Part shown: positions 1 to 8,583 of the stretch, in pieces
How positions within the stretch are numbered: position 1 is the stretch's first letter
Layout of the letters: the number at the start of each line of letters is the position of its first letter
Assembly (NCBI RefSeq): GCF_034669705.1
Contig: NZ_JAXMOR010000004.1
Location: 1 to 64,000, forward strand
Reading direction: 5' to 3'
From: Marinovum sp034669705
Lineage (GTDB): Bacteria > Pseudomonadota > Alphaproteobacteria > Rhodobacterales > Rhodobacteraceae
Length of the DNA stretch: 64,000 nucleotides
Notes under the pieces: generated by a model
The model's database searches: none
What the model saw: only the letters and a program-made list of their open reading frames with translations
What the model was told of the DNA's origin: nothing
Program-made: the position numbers and the translations under genes

Positions 1-632
1 GCTATTCTCCTGCATGGTTCGTCCTCCTGGCTTGAGGCTCTGCTCGCCGAGCAACCCTCGTTGAAAGCCGCCAGTGTAGGGCGAACCACCCGTCACAGGT
101 CAGCCTCAGAAGGACATACGGTCTTACGATTTGAGAAAGATGGAGGTCTGCTGACCTGTGGAGGCGGATCGGCGGCGACCGAAATGATGGTCGAATTGAT
201 TTCGGACGACTACGGCAGGGACTTTGCCATCGCGGTCGCCGACATGTGTCTGAAAAACCCGGACGCCTCACCCGACCGGGAACAACGCTCGTCTATCGCA
301 AAAGCCATTAGCTCGAGGAACGCCAGGCTGCTGCATGTGCTCAGGTCGATGTATGCGCATATCGAAGACCCCCTGACACTGGATGAACTGCGGAGAACGC
401 CGAGATCTCACGCCGCCAGATGGAACGACTCTTCAGGTTGTTTCTGGACGAATCCCCGGCCACCACCTACCGCAATATCCGGCTGGACAGGGCACATTCG
501 CTGCTGGCGGAAACCGATATGAGCGTCACGGAAATCGCCGTTGCCTGTGGGTTCAACGATGTTTCCCTGCTGGCGCGGCATTTCAAGGCCCGCTTCGGCG
601 AAACGCCATACGGAAAGCGCGGCAAGAAATGA
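1..632 (+). pseudogene. GlxA/AraC-type transcriptional regulator, 3' part, frameshifted
   Basis: The reading frame enters from the left edge of the window. Positions 118-390 encode the end of a DJ-1/PfpI-like domain (LLTCGGGSAATEMMVELI, then DYGRDFAIAVADMCL), as in GlxA-family AraC regulators. The frame then breaks near 390. Adding one G between CTG and CGG restores an AraC helix-turn-helix (AENAEISRRQMERLF), which continues to the stop at 632 (IAVACGFNDVSLLARHFKARFG). A one-base deletion therefore separates the two domains and the gene is probably inactive. The stretch at 60-115 also matches the family poorly, so decay may be more advanced upstream. The target genes are unknown; regulators of this type often sit beside amine or quaternary-ammonium catabolic genes, and the creatinase next door would fit. 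Confidence 0.7.
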
Positions 633-671
633 CCGCGCGGCACCGGGTCCGGCGCCGCGCGGCGTAGGGGA

Positions 672-1874
672 TCAGCCGACGACGTTGAACCCCGGGCCGT
701 AGGGATAGCCGGTGATGTTCTCGTTACCGTCTTCGGTTATGATTAGGATGTCGTGCTCGCGGTAGCCCCCTGCCCCGGGTTGACCTTCCGGGATCGTCAG
801 CATCGGCTCCATAGAGATCACCATGCCAGGCTCCATCACCGTGTCGATATCTTCGCGCAGTTCCAGCCCCGCCTCGCGGCCGTAGTAGTGCGACAGCACA
901 CCGAAGCTGTGGCCGTAGCCAAAGGTCCGATATTGCAGCAGGTCGCGCTCGGCAAAGAAATTGTTGATCGCGTGCGTGACCGCGGCGCAGGAAACACCCG
1001 GCTTGAGCAGCGACATGCCATATTCATGTGCTGCCACGTTGGCCTCCCAGAGCTTCCGGCTCGCCTCGTCCACCTCACCCACGAACATGGTACGTTCGAG
1101 CGCGGTGTAATAGCCCGAGATCATCGGAAAGGTGTTGAGCGACAGGATATCGCCACGCTGCAACCGGCGGCCCGTCACCGGATTATGCGCGCCATCGGTA
1201 TTGATGCCCGACTGGAACCAGACCCAGGTGTCGCGGTATTCCGCCTCCGGGAACCGCTTGGCAATTTCCAGCTCCATCGCATCGCGCCCGGCCATCGCCA
1301 CGTCGATCTCGCGCACACCTTCCTTGATGGCGTCCTTGATCGCATAGCCGCCCACGTCGGCCACCTGGGCGCCATGACGGATCAGGGCGATTTCGGCTTC
1401 GGATTTGTGCATGCGCTGGCGCATGGTCGCAGGCGCGATGTCCTTGGTCCCGGACGGCTGAAGAAACGCGTCCAGAAGCGCCTTCTGCGCCAGCGAAATG
1501 TGATCGCCTTCGCAACCGATGACCTTGCCGGTGCCGGTCACCGACAGGATCGCCCGCCAGTAGTTGTCTCGCCGCCAGTCGGTGTAGGTGATGCTGTCGC
1601 CGTGACTGCGTCGCCACGGCTGCGCGGCATCGATCCCCGCGCTGATGGTAACGCATTCGGTGTCTGTCACGACCAGCCCGTAAGGCCGCCCGAAAGCGCA
1701 ATACAGAAAGCCGGAATAATAAGCGATATTGTGCATCGAGGTGAAGACACAGGCATCGACGCCTGTCTTGGACATGTGCGCCCGCAACCCGGTCAGCCGG
1801 GCATCGTATTCGGCACCCTCGAATGGCAAAACGCGGTCGCCTTGGTGAAAACGGTAGAAATCGGGACGGTCCAT
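672..1874 (-). CDS. creatinase (creatine amidinohydrolase)
   Basis: The 400-residue product should hydrolyse creatine to sarcosine and urea (EC 3.5.3.3) in the cytoplasm. It has the M24 'pita-bread' fold without the metal ligands of aminopeptidases. It closely resembles Pseudomonas creatinase over its full length: SFHN-like TSMHNIAYYS near residue 45, FGRPYGLVVT near 61, SGINTDGAHNPVT with the catalytic-type His at about 230, TFGYGHSFGVLSHYYGREAG near 317, and GAGGYREHDILI near 367. The length equals the family norm of about 403. AGGAG lies 8 nt before the ATG. It stands alone, 209 bp from the ferredoxin reductase gene, with no sarcosine oxidase or creatininase in the window, so downstream steps must be encoded elsewhere. 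Confidence 0.93.
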   Translation of the reverse strand: MDRPDFYRFHQGDRVLPFEGAEYDARLTGLRAHMSKTGVDACVFTSMHNIAYYSGFLYCAFGRPYGLVVTDTECVTISAGIDAAQPWRRSHGDSITYTDWRRDNYWRAILSVTGTGKVIGCEGDHISLAQKALLDAFLQPSGTKDIAPATMRQRMHKSEAEIALIRHGAQVADVGGYAIKDAIKEGVREIDVAMAGRDAMELEIAKRFPEAEYRDTWVWFQSGINTDGAHNPVTGRRLQRGDILSLNTFPMISGYYTALERTMFVGEVDEASRKLWEANVAAHEYGMSLLKPGVSCAAVTHAINNFFAERDLLQYRTFGYGHSFGVLSHYYGREAGLELREDIDTVMEPGMVISMEPMLTIPEGQPGAGGYREHDILIITEDGNENITGYPYGPGFNVVG

Positions 1875-1898
1875 CGGAACACTCCTACTCTTTGCGTC

Positions 1899-1932
1899 AC
1901 CGCGAGAAGGGACAATCTCCCCTCTCCGCGGT
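1899..1932. promoter_or_regulatory. imperfect inverted repeat in the creatinase leader
   Basis: Two 13-nt arms (1899-1911 and 1920-1932) pair at 10 of 13 positions, with ACCGCG/CGCGGT outermost. The element lies 25-58 bp upstream of the creatinase ATG and could be an operator or leader hairpin. Nothing else was recognised in the 1875-2083 intergenic region. Confidence 0.35.
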
Positions 1933-2083
1933 TACGGCAAAGCAAGACCCCGGCGTTCAGGATAGTTGATCGGGCATACGCTCAACGCGCTGGCGACGCC
2001 ATCGCCTGCCCTGCCGGCTCATATGCCGCAAACCGGGGATTCGGACAAGAAGGAGTGACGGTTCGTAGTCGCGATTTGCTGCG

Positions 2084-3319
2084 CTAGCCCATCACGAACG
2101 CCTTCATCCCCTTGATGTCACCAGCGGCGATCAAAGCGGGGTCCGGGGTCCTGCCGGTCGACAGGATTTTTCGTGCCAACATGTGCTCGCCCGCGCTGTT
2201 GAGCGTTTCGACCGCCTGGATAATTCCGTCCTTTAGGTGATAAACCGCACGCAAGGCACCGGTCGCGGGATCGGTGATGGGAAGTGTCGTGTCGCTGCCC
2301 TCCGCCAGCCCTGCGATCTGCAGTTTGGTGGCGCCGATATCGGACCAGAACCACGGTACGGCTCCGTAGCACACCCCACTGCCGCAAAGCGTGCTTGCAA
2401 CCGCACGGGCCTGATCGGTGGCATTCTGAACCGACTCCAGCCGCAGGCGTCGCCCGGATGCGAAATCGGGAAAATTGCAGCAATCTCCGATGGCGAATAT
2501 GGCCGGGTCCGACGTTGCCAATTTCGTATCGACCCGAATGCCGTTGTCGAGTGTAAGTCCGGCAGCCTCGGCCAAACTGATATCGGGGGTCGCGCCGATC
2601 CCCGCCAGAACCAGATCGCAGTCGAGCGACTGGCCATCTGACAACCGGACCGATGACACCCGGCCATCTTGCCCCACCAGAGCCTGGACACCGGTGCCGG
2701 TCAGAACTTTCACGCCCTGACTTTCAAGACCCGCGCCGATTGCCGCCGCCACCTGCGGACTGGCTGCCCGGCCCATAAGCCGGTCTGCGACTTCGACGAC
2801 GGTCACCTCAAGTCCGCGCGCCGCCAGCATCGCTGCCGCCTCGAGCCCGATAAAGCCGCCTCCGACGATCACGGCGCGTCGGGCGACGACAATGTCGTCG
2901 CGCAACGCACGGGCGTCATGGGCGGTACGCAGGTGGTGCACCCCCGCCAGGTCCGCCCCGGGGATCGACAATCTGCGAGCCACCGTTCCGGTGGCAAGTA
3001 CAAGAGCTTCGTAATCCAGAGTTTCGCCGTTCGACAATGTGACCTGCCGCCCAGCACAGTCGATAGCGGTCACCGACGTGCCCAGCATCGTCTCGATGCT
3101 GTTCTCTTCGAAAAACCGAGGACCGCGCAGGGATTGCAGTGCGGCGTCGGGCGTTTTCATGAAGGACTTGGAAAGCGGCGGCTTGTGATAGGGGAAATCC
3201 TCGTCTGCCGAGACCAGCGTCACCGGTTTCGTGTAGCCGTTTTCACGCAAGCTGGCCGCGGCCTGCGTCCCGCCGTGTCCCGCGCCGACAATGACCACTC
3301 CTGGTATCGTGTCCTCCAT
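2084..3319 (-). CDS. FAD/NAD(P)H-dependent ferredoxin reductase
   Basis: This 411-residue flavoprotein belongs to the putidaredoxin/rhodocoxin reductase family and should pass electrons from NAD(P)H to the adjacent [2Fe-2S] ferredoxin, which feeds the P450. Visible motifs are the FAD-binding VIVGAGHGG (residues 9-17), the HKPPLSKSF active-site strand, ATGTVARRL, the NAD-binding VIVGGGFIGLEAA (about 150-162) and the second FAD motif FAIGDCCNF (about 275). The ATG at 3319 sits one base after the ferredoxin TGA. An in-frame TTG at 3331 would overlap the ferredoxin gene and is less likely. It is the last gene of a P450-ferredoxin-reductase trio, so this is a complete class I P450 system. Confidence 0.92.
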   Translation of the reverse strand: MEDTIPGVVIVGAGHGGTQAAASLRENGYTKPVTLVSADEDFPYHKPPLSKSFMKTPDAALQSLRGPRFFEENSIETMLGTSVTAIDCAGRQVTLSNGETLDYEALVLATGTVARRLSIPGADLAGVHHLRTAHDARALRDDIVVARRAVIVGGGFIGLEAAAMLAARGLEVTVVEVADRLMGRAASPQVAAAIGAGLESQGVKVLTGTGVQALVGQDGRVSSVRLSDGQSLDCDLVLAGIGATPDISLAEAAGLTLDNGIRVDTKLATSDPAIFAIGDCCNFPDFASGRRLRLESVQNATDQARAVASTLCGSGVCYGAVPWFWSDIGATKLQIAGLAEGSDTTLPITDPATGALRAVYHLKDGIIQAVETLNSAGEHMLARKILSTGRTPDPALIAAGDIKGMKAFVMG

Positions 3320-3320
3320 C

Positions 3321-3638
3321 TCAGCGCCCAACGACCTTGAAGACCGTACCGTCCATTGTGTCCGCCACGGGTATCTGACAGGTCAGGCGGCTGGTTTCCT
3401 GCATCTCGTCGGAGGTGAATTCCAGCACGTCGCGTTCCGTCTCGGACATCTCGGGCAGCCCGGCATCCGGGGCTTCGACGACGAGACAATGGCAGGTCGC
3501 ACACATGCAGGCGCCGCCGCATTCCGCGGCAATGCCCGCCACGCCCGCGGCGGTGGCCGCATGCATGATGCTTTCGCCAATGGCTGCCTGGATATAGCGG
3601 CTGGCGCCAGATGGTTCGATGAAGGTAAGTGTAATCAT
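3321..3638 (-). CDS. [2Fe-2S] ferredoxin, adrenodoxin/putidaredoxin type
   Basis: The 105-residue electron carrier has the adrenodoxin-type cluster ligands Cys40, Cys46, Cys49 (C-x5-C-x2-C in ECGGACMCATC) and Cys87 (SRLTCQI). It is the expected shuttle between the downstream reductase and the upstream P450. I chose the ATG at 3638 because GGAGG lies 8 nt before it and the product then starts MITLTFIEP, like relatives; a longer frame to 3674 lacks such support. The gene is 57 bp downstream of the P450 and almost abuts the reductase, so the three are very likely co-transcribed. Confidence 0.93.
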   Translation of the reverse strand: MITLTFIEPSGASRYIQAAIGESIMHAATAAGVAGIAAECGGACMCATCHCLVVEAPDAGLPEMSETERDVLEFTSDEMQETSRLTCQIPVADTMDGTVFKVVGR

Positions 3639-3695
3639 AAGGGTATCCTCCGGTAACGCCCGGCTCGTTTTCAAAGGCCAGGACGGGATGTGAGA

Positions 3696-4940
3696 CTATT
3701 CGTTGAGATCGACCAGAAGCCGCCCCGGCCCGCGCACCAGGATCGTGCGTTGCCAATGCGGGTCGGTGTCCGGCACCAGGGTCATGTTCGGAAACGCCTG
3801 CGACAGCAGTTCCAGCACCAGTTTCAGTTCGAGCTTTGCCAGCGGCGCGCCCATGCAGAAGTGGATGCCGTAGCCAAAGCTGACGTGATCGCGGGCATTG
3901 GCGCGGGTGCCTTCGAAATCATGCGGACAGGCGAAGTGGGCCTCGTCACGGTTGGCCGAGGCGAGCGACATCATGATCGGCGCGCCCTCGGGTAGTGTGA
4001 CATCGCCGACCTTGACCTCTTCGGTCGTGACGCGGCGCCAGATCACCACCGGCGGACCGGCGCGCAAACCTTCCTCGACATAAGCGGGCGCCAGTGTCGG
4101 TTCATTGACCAGCCGGTCCCATTCCTCGCGGTCGCGCAGCAGCATGTGCATGGTGTTGCCGATGGCGTTGGTGGTGGTCTCATGTCCGGCCAGCAGCACG
4201 CCGAAGGTCAGGTTCTGGATCTCGCCCAGGCTGATCGCGTCCGGATCCCTGGCATGGGCGGCCAGCAGGTGGCTGGGATAATCGTCGCCGGGGTTTTTCT
4301 GGCGGTCGGCGATGATGGCGCCGCAGTAGTTCCAGAAATCCATCACCTGGCGGCCGGCTTCCATCTTGGCCTCGAAATCGGCATCGCCCGAGATCATGTC
4401 GAACCGGCTGTCGGCCCAGACCTTGATCTTGCGCGCGTCGATATCCGGCACGCCCAGCAACAGAAACAGCACCCGGGCGGGCAGCTCATAGGCGAAATCG
4501 TCGACCAGATCGACCCGGCCCCGCCCCCGCAGCTTGTTCACCGCGGCCTCGACCATCTCGCGGATCTGCGGCTCGCGGGTCTTGAACTGGCGGATGTTCA
4601 GGAAGGACTGTGCCACCTGGCGGATGCGGGTGTGTTTGGGCCGGTCGCAATTGGCCTGGGTCTTGTCGCGGCGAAAGCCCTCTTCCTTGAGATATGCGAC
4701 AAGCTCTGGCGGATACGCCGTCAGCGGGTCGTGCACGTTAGCGGCGGAGAATCGGTCGGGATCGGCAAAGATCGCGCGCACGTCGTCGCGGCGAGTGACG
4801 ATCCAGTAGCCGGTGCCTTGGTCGAAGAACACCGGTTCCTCTTCGCGTTTGCGGGCGAAGAATTCGGTCATGCCGTCATGCTCAAAGGGGCGGAATTCGC
4901 TCCAATCCACGGAATGGGGACATGTTGCAAGATCAGTCAT
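3696..4940 (-). CDS. cytochrome P450, bacterial class I
   Basis: The 414-residue soluble monooxygenase has the I-helix motif AGHETT (251-256), the K-helix ExxR (E290-R293) and the heme loop FGYGIHFCMG with axial Cys362. Length and the missing membrane anchor fit CYP101/CYP108-like terpenoid or hydrocarbon hydroxylases, which use a ferredoxin and its reductase, here the next two genes. Its start overlaps the padR stop by 8 nt (ATGACTGA), so translation is probably coupled. The neighbourhood (carotenoid-oxygenase-family enzyme, aldehyde dehydrogenase, SDR, carboxylate uptake system) suggests it hydroxylates an isoprenoid or aromatic fragment. The exact substrate cannot be read from the sequence. 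Confidence 0.93.
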   Translation of the reverse strand: MTDLATCPHSVDWSEFRPFEHDGMTEFFARKREEEPVFFDQGTGYWIVTRRDDVRAIFADPDRFSAANVHDPLTAYPPELVAYLKEEGFRRDKTQANCDRPKHTRIRQVAQSFLNIRQFKTREPQIREMVEAAVNKLRGRGRVDLVDDFAYELPARVLFLLLGVPDIDARKIKVWADSRFDMISGDADFEAKMEAGRQVMDFWNYCGAIIADRQKNPGDDYPSHLLAAHARDPDAISLGEIQNLTFGVLLAGHETTTNAIGNTMHMLLRDREEWDRLVNEPTLAPAYVEEGLRAGPPVVIWRRVTTEEVKVGDVTLPEGAPIMMSLASANRDEAHFACPHDFEGTRANARDHVSFGYGIHFCMGAPLAKLELKLVLELLSQAFPNMTLVPDTDPHWQRTILVRGPGRLLVDLNE

Positions 4941-5529
4941 GGGTCATTGCCTCCTTCAGCATGTGGATGACGCCGCGGCTCCAGACCGCCTCTTCCTGAA
5001 AATTCGCGATACGACGGGCCAAGAGCACGTTGCGGTAGAAGCGCCAGTCGCGCGGGTTCTTGATCTCCTGCGGAAACCGGGTGCGATGCTCGGCCAGCAG
5101 GGTTTCCAGCCATTCCATCGTCGCGTGCAGATAGGCGATCCGACGCTCCAGCATCACGACGACTTCGGCGGGCTCCTTGGTCCATGCCGAATAGAGCATG
5201 GTCAGGAAATCGTCGCGCAGCACCGGCGGTTCGGGTTCCGAACCCACCCAGTTGGTCAGCGCCTCGCGCCCGGCCTCGGTCACAGTATAGATGCGCTTGT
5301 TCGGGCGCCCGGTCTGCTTGTATTCCTCGGATTGAACGAGGCCCTGCTTTTCCAGCCGCGTCAGCGTCGGATAGACTTGGCTGGTGTTGACCGGACGGAT
5401 CGGCTCTAGCTGCTTGACGATGTCATAGCCCGACTGCGGCTCGCGCAGCAGAACCCCCAGGCACTGGTAGCACAGGGTGTTGAGCTTGAGCGCCTTGTTC
5501 ACATCTACCATTTGTCCGCCATCCATCAT
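4933..5529 (-). CDS. PadR-family transcriptional regulator
   Basis: The 198-residue protein has the PadR winged helix (LCYQCLGVLLREPQSGYDIVKQL, then TSQVYPTLTRLEKQGLV and the wing TGRPNKRIYTVTEAGREAL, residues 19-90) followed by a C-terminal helical dimerisation region of the AphA/PadR type. PadR proteins typically repress phenolic-acid or related catabolic genes until an aromatic ligand binds. The ATG at 5529 overlaps the tctA stop (ATGA) and has AAGGAGG 7 nt upstream. The stop overlaps the P450 start. It is therefore embedded inside the operon it probably regulates, which would give feedback control; that is inference. Confidence 0.9.
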   Translation of the reverse strand: MMDGGQMVDVNKALKLNTLCYQCLGVLLREPQSGYDIVKQLEPIRPVNTSQVYPTLTRLEKQGLVQSEEYKQTGRPNKRIYTVTEAGREALTNWVGSEPEPPVLRDDFLTMLYSAWTKEPAEVVVMLERRIAYLHATMEWLETLLAEHRTRFPQEIKNPRDWRFYRNVLLARRIANFQEEAVWSRGVIHMLKEAMTHD

Positions 5530-7037
5530 TGCGTCACCTCCTTGGTTGTGGCGGCAAGGCGGGCGTCGCGCAACCGGCGGACGGTTTTCAGCACGGCAAA
5601 GCCCAGGACGACGGCGATGGCGACAAGGATGACCTGGGAATAGATACGGGTATAGAAGATCGAGTAATCGCCCTGTGACAGAACCAGTGCCCGGCGGAAG
5701 GAGACCTCGATGATCGGCGTCAGAACCATGGCCAGCACGAAGGCCGCGACCGAATAGTCGAGCCTGCGCACGATCCAGGCCGCGATGCCCAGCCCGAGCG
5801 CGACCCAGAGGTCGAAGAACTGGCCCTTGGAGGAATAGATGCCGATCAGCGACGAGATCAGGATCGCCGGTACCAGGAAGGAATTCGGTGTCACCAGCGC
5901 GCGCACGAAGACCTGGGTCAGCGCCTTGCCCATGAAGAACATGCCGACGGTGGTGGCCATGAAGCCGATGAAGATGGTCTGGATCAGCTCGGGGTTGTTG
6001 CGCATCATCTGCGGACCCGGCTGGATGCCAGCGATGATGAAGGCCCCCGCGATGATCGCGATCGAGGCAGAGCCGGGGATGCCCAGCGCCAGGAAGGGCA
6101 GCAGCGCGCCGCCCACGGTGGCGTTGTTTGCCGCATCCGGCGCCGCAATGCCTTCGCCGCTGCCCTTGCCGAATTTCTCGGGCGTGCTCGAGGTCGCCTT
6201 GGCGGTCGAATAGGCCAGCCAGCACGACACTGTCGAGCCGACACCGGGCAGGACGCCCATGAAGGACCCGATGGCCGAGCCCGAAATCATCGCCTTGAGC
6301 GCGCCCAGCATTTCGCGGAACGTCAGGCTGATCTTCATGTGGTGGGCTTCGAAGGTATAGGCCTTGTTGATACGGCTCGACAGCATCATGAAGACCTCGG
6401 AGAAAGCGAAAAGTCCCACCGCGACGGCCACGAGATTAAGACCCTCGTAAAGTTCGAAGAAGTCCGCCGTCAGGCGCGACGAGCCGGTAAAGAGGTCAAG
6501 CCCCACGGTCCCCGCCAGAAGGCCGAGCGCGACCGAGATCATCGCCTTCACGAAATCCTTGGCACCAAAGGTGGCCACCGCCAGCAAGCCCACGACCCCC
6601 AAGAGGAAGAATTCCGGATCGGCCAGTTTCAGCGCAAAGCGCGCCACGGGCACGGCGAAGAAGATCAACACGAGGCCGCCGAAGATACCGCCAAAGGTCG
6701 AGCCATAGAGCGAATAGGCCAGCGCCTTGCCGGGCGACTCGGTCTTGGCCATCTCGCGCCCGTCGAGCACGATCGGCGCGGCCATGGCGGTTCCGGGAAT
6801 GCCCAGCACGATTGCCGATATCGACCCGCCGTATTCAGCACCCTGGTAGCAGGCCAGCAGCATGAGAATCGAGTTGACCGGGCTCATTGCGTAGGACAGC
6901 GGCAACAGCAGCGTCACACCGATGATCAGTCCCAGACCGGGCAAGGCGCCGAAGAGCATCCCGACAAAGAGGCCCAGCATGATCGACAGCGCGGCAGAGC
7001 CGAGCATCACGAGGTCGAGGTTGGTGAGAAAATCCAT
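5526..7037 (-). CDS. tctA: tripartite tricarboxylate transporter, large permease TctA
   Basis: This 503-residue inner-membrane protein has about 12 hydrophobic segments and TctA hallmarks: GLFVGMLFGALPGLG near the N-terminus, YQGAEYGGSISAIVLGIPGT, and the repeat motif LPGVGSTVSCWLAY in the second half. It is the substrate-translocating subunit, working with TctB and the periplasmic TctC. The ATG at 7037 (MDFLTNLDLVML) follows the tctB stop by 10 bp, with TGAGG as likely ribosome site; an upstream TTG at 7058 would overlap tctB. The three genes run C-B-A in one operon with the catabolic enzymes, which suggests uptake of an organic acid used by this pathway. Confidence 0.93.
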   Translation of the reverse strand: MDFLTNLDLVMLGSAALSIMLGLFVGMLFGALPGLGLIIGVTLLLPLSYAMSPVNSILMLLACYQGAEYGGSISAIVLGIPGTAMAAPIVLDGREMAKTESPGKALAYSLYGSTFGGIFGGLVLIFFAVPVARFALKLADPEFFLLGVVGLLAVATFGAKDFVKAMISVALGLLAGTVGLDLFTGSSRLTADFFELYEGLNLVAVAVGLFAFSEVFMMLSSRINKAYTFEAHHMKISLTFREMLGALKAMISGSAIGSFMGVLPGVGSTVSCWLAYSTAKATSSTPEKFGKGSGEGIAAPDAANNATVGGALLPFLALGIPGSASIAIIAGAFIIAGIQPGPQMMRNNPELIQTIFIGFMATTVGMFFMGKALTQVFVRALVTPNSFLVPAILISSLIGIYSSKGQFFDLWVALGLGIAAWIVRRLDYSVAAFVLAMVLTPIIEVSFRRALVLSQGDYSIFYTRIYSQVILVAIAVVLGFAVLKTVRRLRDARLAATTKEVTQ

Positions 7038-7047
7038 GATGGTGGCC

Positions 7048-7497
7048 TCAGAGGTCAACGAAGACGAAGAAGGTGAAGGTCACGTAGCACAGCGCCGTGA
7101 TCCCGGCGGCAACCGCGGCATTGACTGCGAAAAGCCGCGCCGACGGGCCGTGCGGCCAACGGTAGTAGGTGAACAATCCGAACTGGAACAGGAAGCACTG
7201 CACGAAGAAATAGCCCAGCGTCTCCCAGCTCAGCAGGAAGCCCGCGATCACCGCGATGGTGATCAGCACGCGGCCCAGGTATTCCGACGTAAACGCGCCG
7301 ACATCGCCCGCGATCACGGCGCGCACCGCGCCAAGCCCGCAGAGGCCGAGGATCAGCCATGCCAGGAACCCGGGAAGAAAGCCGCTGCCGACATCTCCGG
7401 GCATGGTGACCGGAATTTCCGAGACGGCGCGGATCACCAGCACCGACAGCACCGAAAGCGCGGCATAGACGATCAGGTTCATGGTTCGGATAGACAT
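7048..7497 (-). CDS. tctB: tripartite tricarboxylate transporter, small subunit TctB
   Basis: This 149-residue membrane protein has four predicted hydrophobic helices (about residues 8-25, 40-62, 78-105 and 122-145), the usual size and topology of TctB. It is the auxiliary small subunit of the TTT importer. An AGGAA sequence precedes the ATG. It sits between tctC, 63 bp upstream with an intervening hairpin, and tctA, 10 bp downstream. TctB sequences are poorly conserved, so the call rests on topology, size and position together. Confidence 0.85.
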   Translation of the reverse strand: MSIRTMNLIVYAALSVLSVLVIRAVSEIPVTMPGDVGSGFLPGFLAWLILGLCGLGAVRAVIAGDVGAFTSEYLGRVLITIAVIAGFLLSWETLGYFFVQCFLFQFGLFTYYRWPHGPSARLFAVNAAVAAGITALCYVTFTFFVFVDL

Positions 7498-7521
7498 GGT
7501 TGGTTCCTCCCAGGGTGTTTG

Positions 7522-7554
7522 GGCGGGTCACGGGCGCGCGGCCCGTGACCCGCC
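7522..7554. other. strong intercistronic hairpin between tctC and tctB
   Basis: A perfect 14-bp stem (7522-7535 with 7541-7554, beginning GGCGGGTCACGGGC) closes a 5-nt loop. It lies 7 nt beyond the tctC stop and is not followed by a T-run on the minus strand. It probably protects the 3' end of the tctC message or attenuates read-through, so that the binding protein outnumbers the permease. Confidence 0.7.
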
Positions 7555-7560
7555 GGGCCA

Positions 7561-8523
7561 TCAGTCGATCAGGCCCAGACGCTTCATGGTCTTGCTGTTG
7601 CGCGCGACCGCATTGTCGATGATCTCGCCAAAGGCTTCCGGCCCGGCATAGGCCGGCGTCAGCTGGTACTTGGCAAAGAGGTCCTGTACGTCGGGCGACC
7701 CCATCGCGGCCTCGAATGCGCTGTCGAGGATCGCGACGCGGTCGGCGGGAATGTCCTTGTGACCGACGATGCCGGAGAAGAACACAACCTGGGCGTCCAG
7801 TCCCAGTTCGGCGGTCGTGGGGATGTCGTCATAGACCTCATTGGCGGGCTTGGTCGGGGTCAGAAAGACGATCGGACGGATCTCGCCGTCGCGGTGCAGG
7901 TCGGGCAACTGGTTGGTGCCCATGATCTGGCCGCCCATCAGAGAGGTTGTCAGCTGCGCCGAGCCCTCGAAGGGAATGTGGCGAATGTCGATGCCCAGTT
8001 CGGCGGCCAGTTCTTCGGTCGCGATGTGACCGCCGCTGCCGGTGCCGCCCGAGGTGCCGTAGGTGAAATCGCCCGGGTTCGCCTTCACCCACTCGATCCA
8101 CTGGTCGTAGGTCTCGATCTCGGAATCGCTGCGGACGTTGATCGACGCCGGAATGTCATAGAGCCGGGTGATCGCCTGAAAATCGTCGACGGCGTACTGC
8201 GTCTTGCCGTAGAGCGGCTGGATGACCAGCGGCGAGGCGGTCAGGAAGACCACCGTGTGACCATCCGGGTCCTCGTTGACCGCAGCGGTCAGCCCGATGG
8301 TGGCACCCCCGCCGGGCTTGTTGACCACGACGATCTTCTGCTGGTTCGGCAGATGCTCTTCGGCGGCGCGTGCGATGGCGCGGGCGAAGGCATCGGTCAG
8401 GCCACCGGCACCGTAGGGCACGATCACCTCGATCGGCTTTTCGGGAAAGCCTTCGGCGGCCAGCGGTGCGGCGCCAAGCGTGACGGCCAGGGCGGCCAGG
8501 GTGGTTTTCAGTCGAAGTGTCAT
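7561..8523 (-). CDS. tctC: TctC/Bug-family periplasmic solute-binding protein
   Basis: The 320-residue protein has a Sec signal peptide (MTLRLKTTLAALAVTLGAAPLAAEG, cleavage near residue 23) and the Bug-family N-terminus FPEKPIEVIVPYGAGGLTD, followed by VVNKPGGGATIG and YGTSGGTGSGGH ligand-pocket loops. It should capture a carboxylate in the periplasm for TctAB. Bug proteins bind small carboxylates such as citrate, aromatic acids or amino acids; the ligand cannot be predicted here. GGAGGA precedes the ATG. It follows the SDR gene and leads the transporter segment of the operon. Confidence 0.92.
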   Translation of the reverse strand: MTLRLKTTLAALAVTLGAAPLAAEGFPEKPIEVIVPYGAGGLTDAFARAIARAAEEHLPNQQKIVVVNKPGGGATIGLTAAVNEDPDGHTVVFLTASPLVIQPLYGKTQYAVDDFQAITRLYDIPASINVRSDSEIETYDQWIEWVKANPGDFTYGTSGGTGSGGHIATEELAAELGIDIRHIPFEGSAQLTTSLMGGQIMGTNQLPDLHRDGEIRPIVFLTPTKPANEVYDDIPTTAELGLDAQVVFFSGIVGHKDIPADRVAILDSAFEAAMGSPDVQDLFAKYQLTPAYAGPEAFGEIIDNAVARNSKTMKRLGLID

Positions 8524-8583
8524 GGGTTCCTCCTCTGCATGACGGGCACCTGCACGCTTTGGCGCAGGCGATCTTTCTGGGGG

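Noticed and set aside
753..2087. 444-codon plus-strand open frame
   Set aside because: It is antisense to creatinase, which is recognisable along its full length.
5530..6225. N-terminal extension of the PadR frame by over 200 codons
   Set aside because: The extension lies inside tctA on the same strand in another frame and has shadow composition. A ribosome site and the ATGA overlap fix the real start at 5529.
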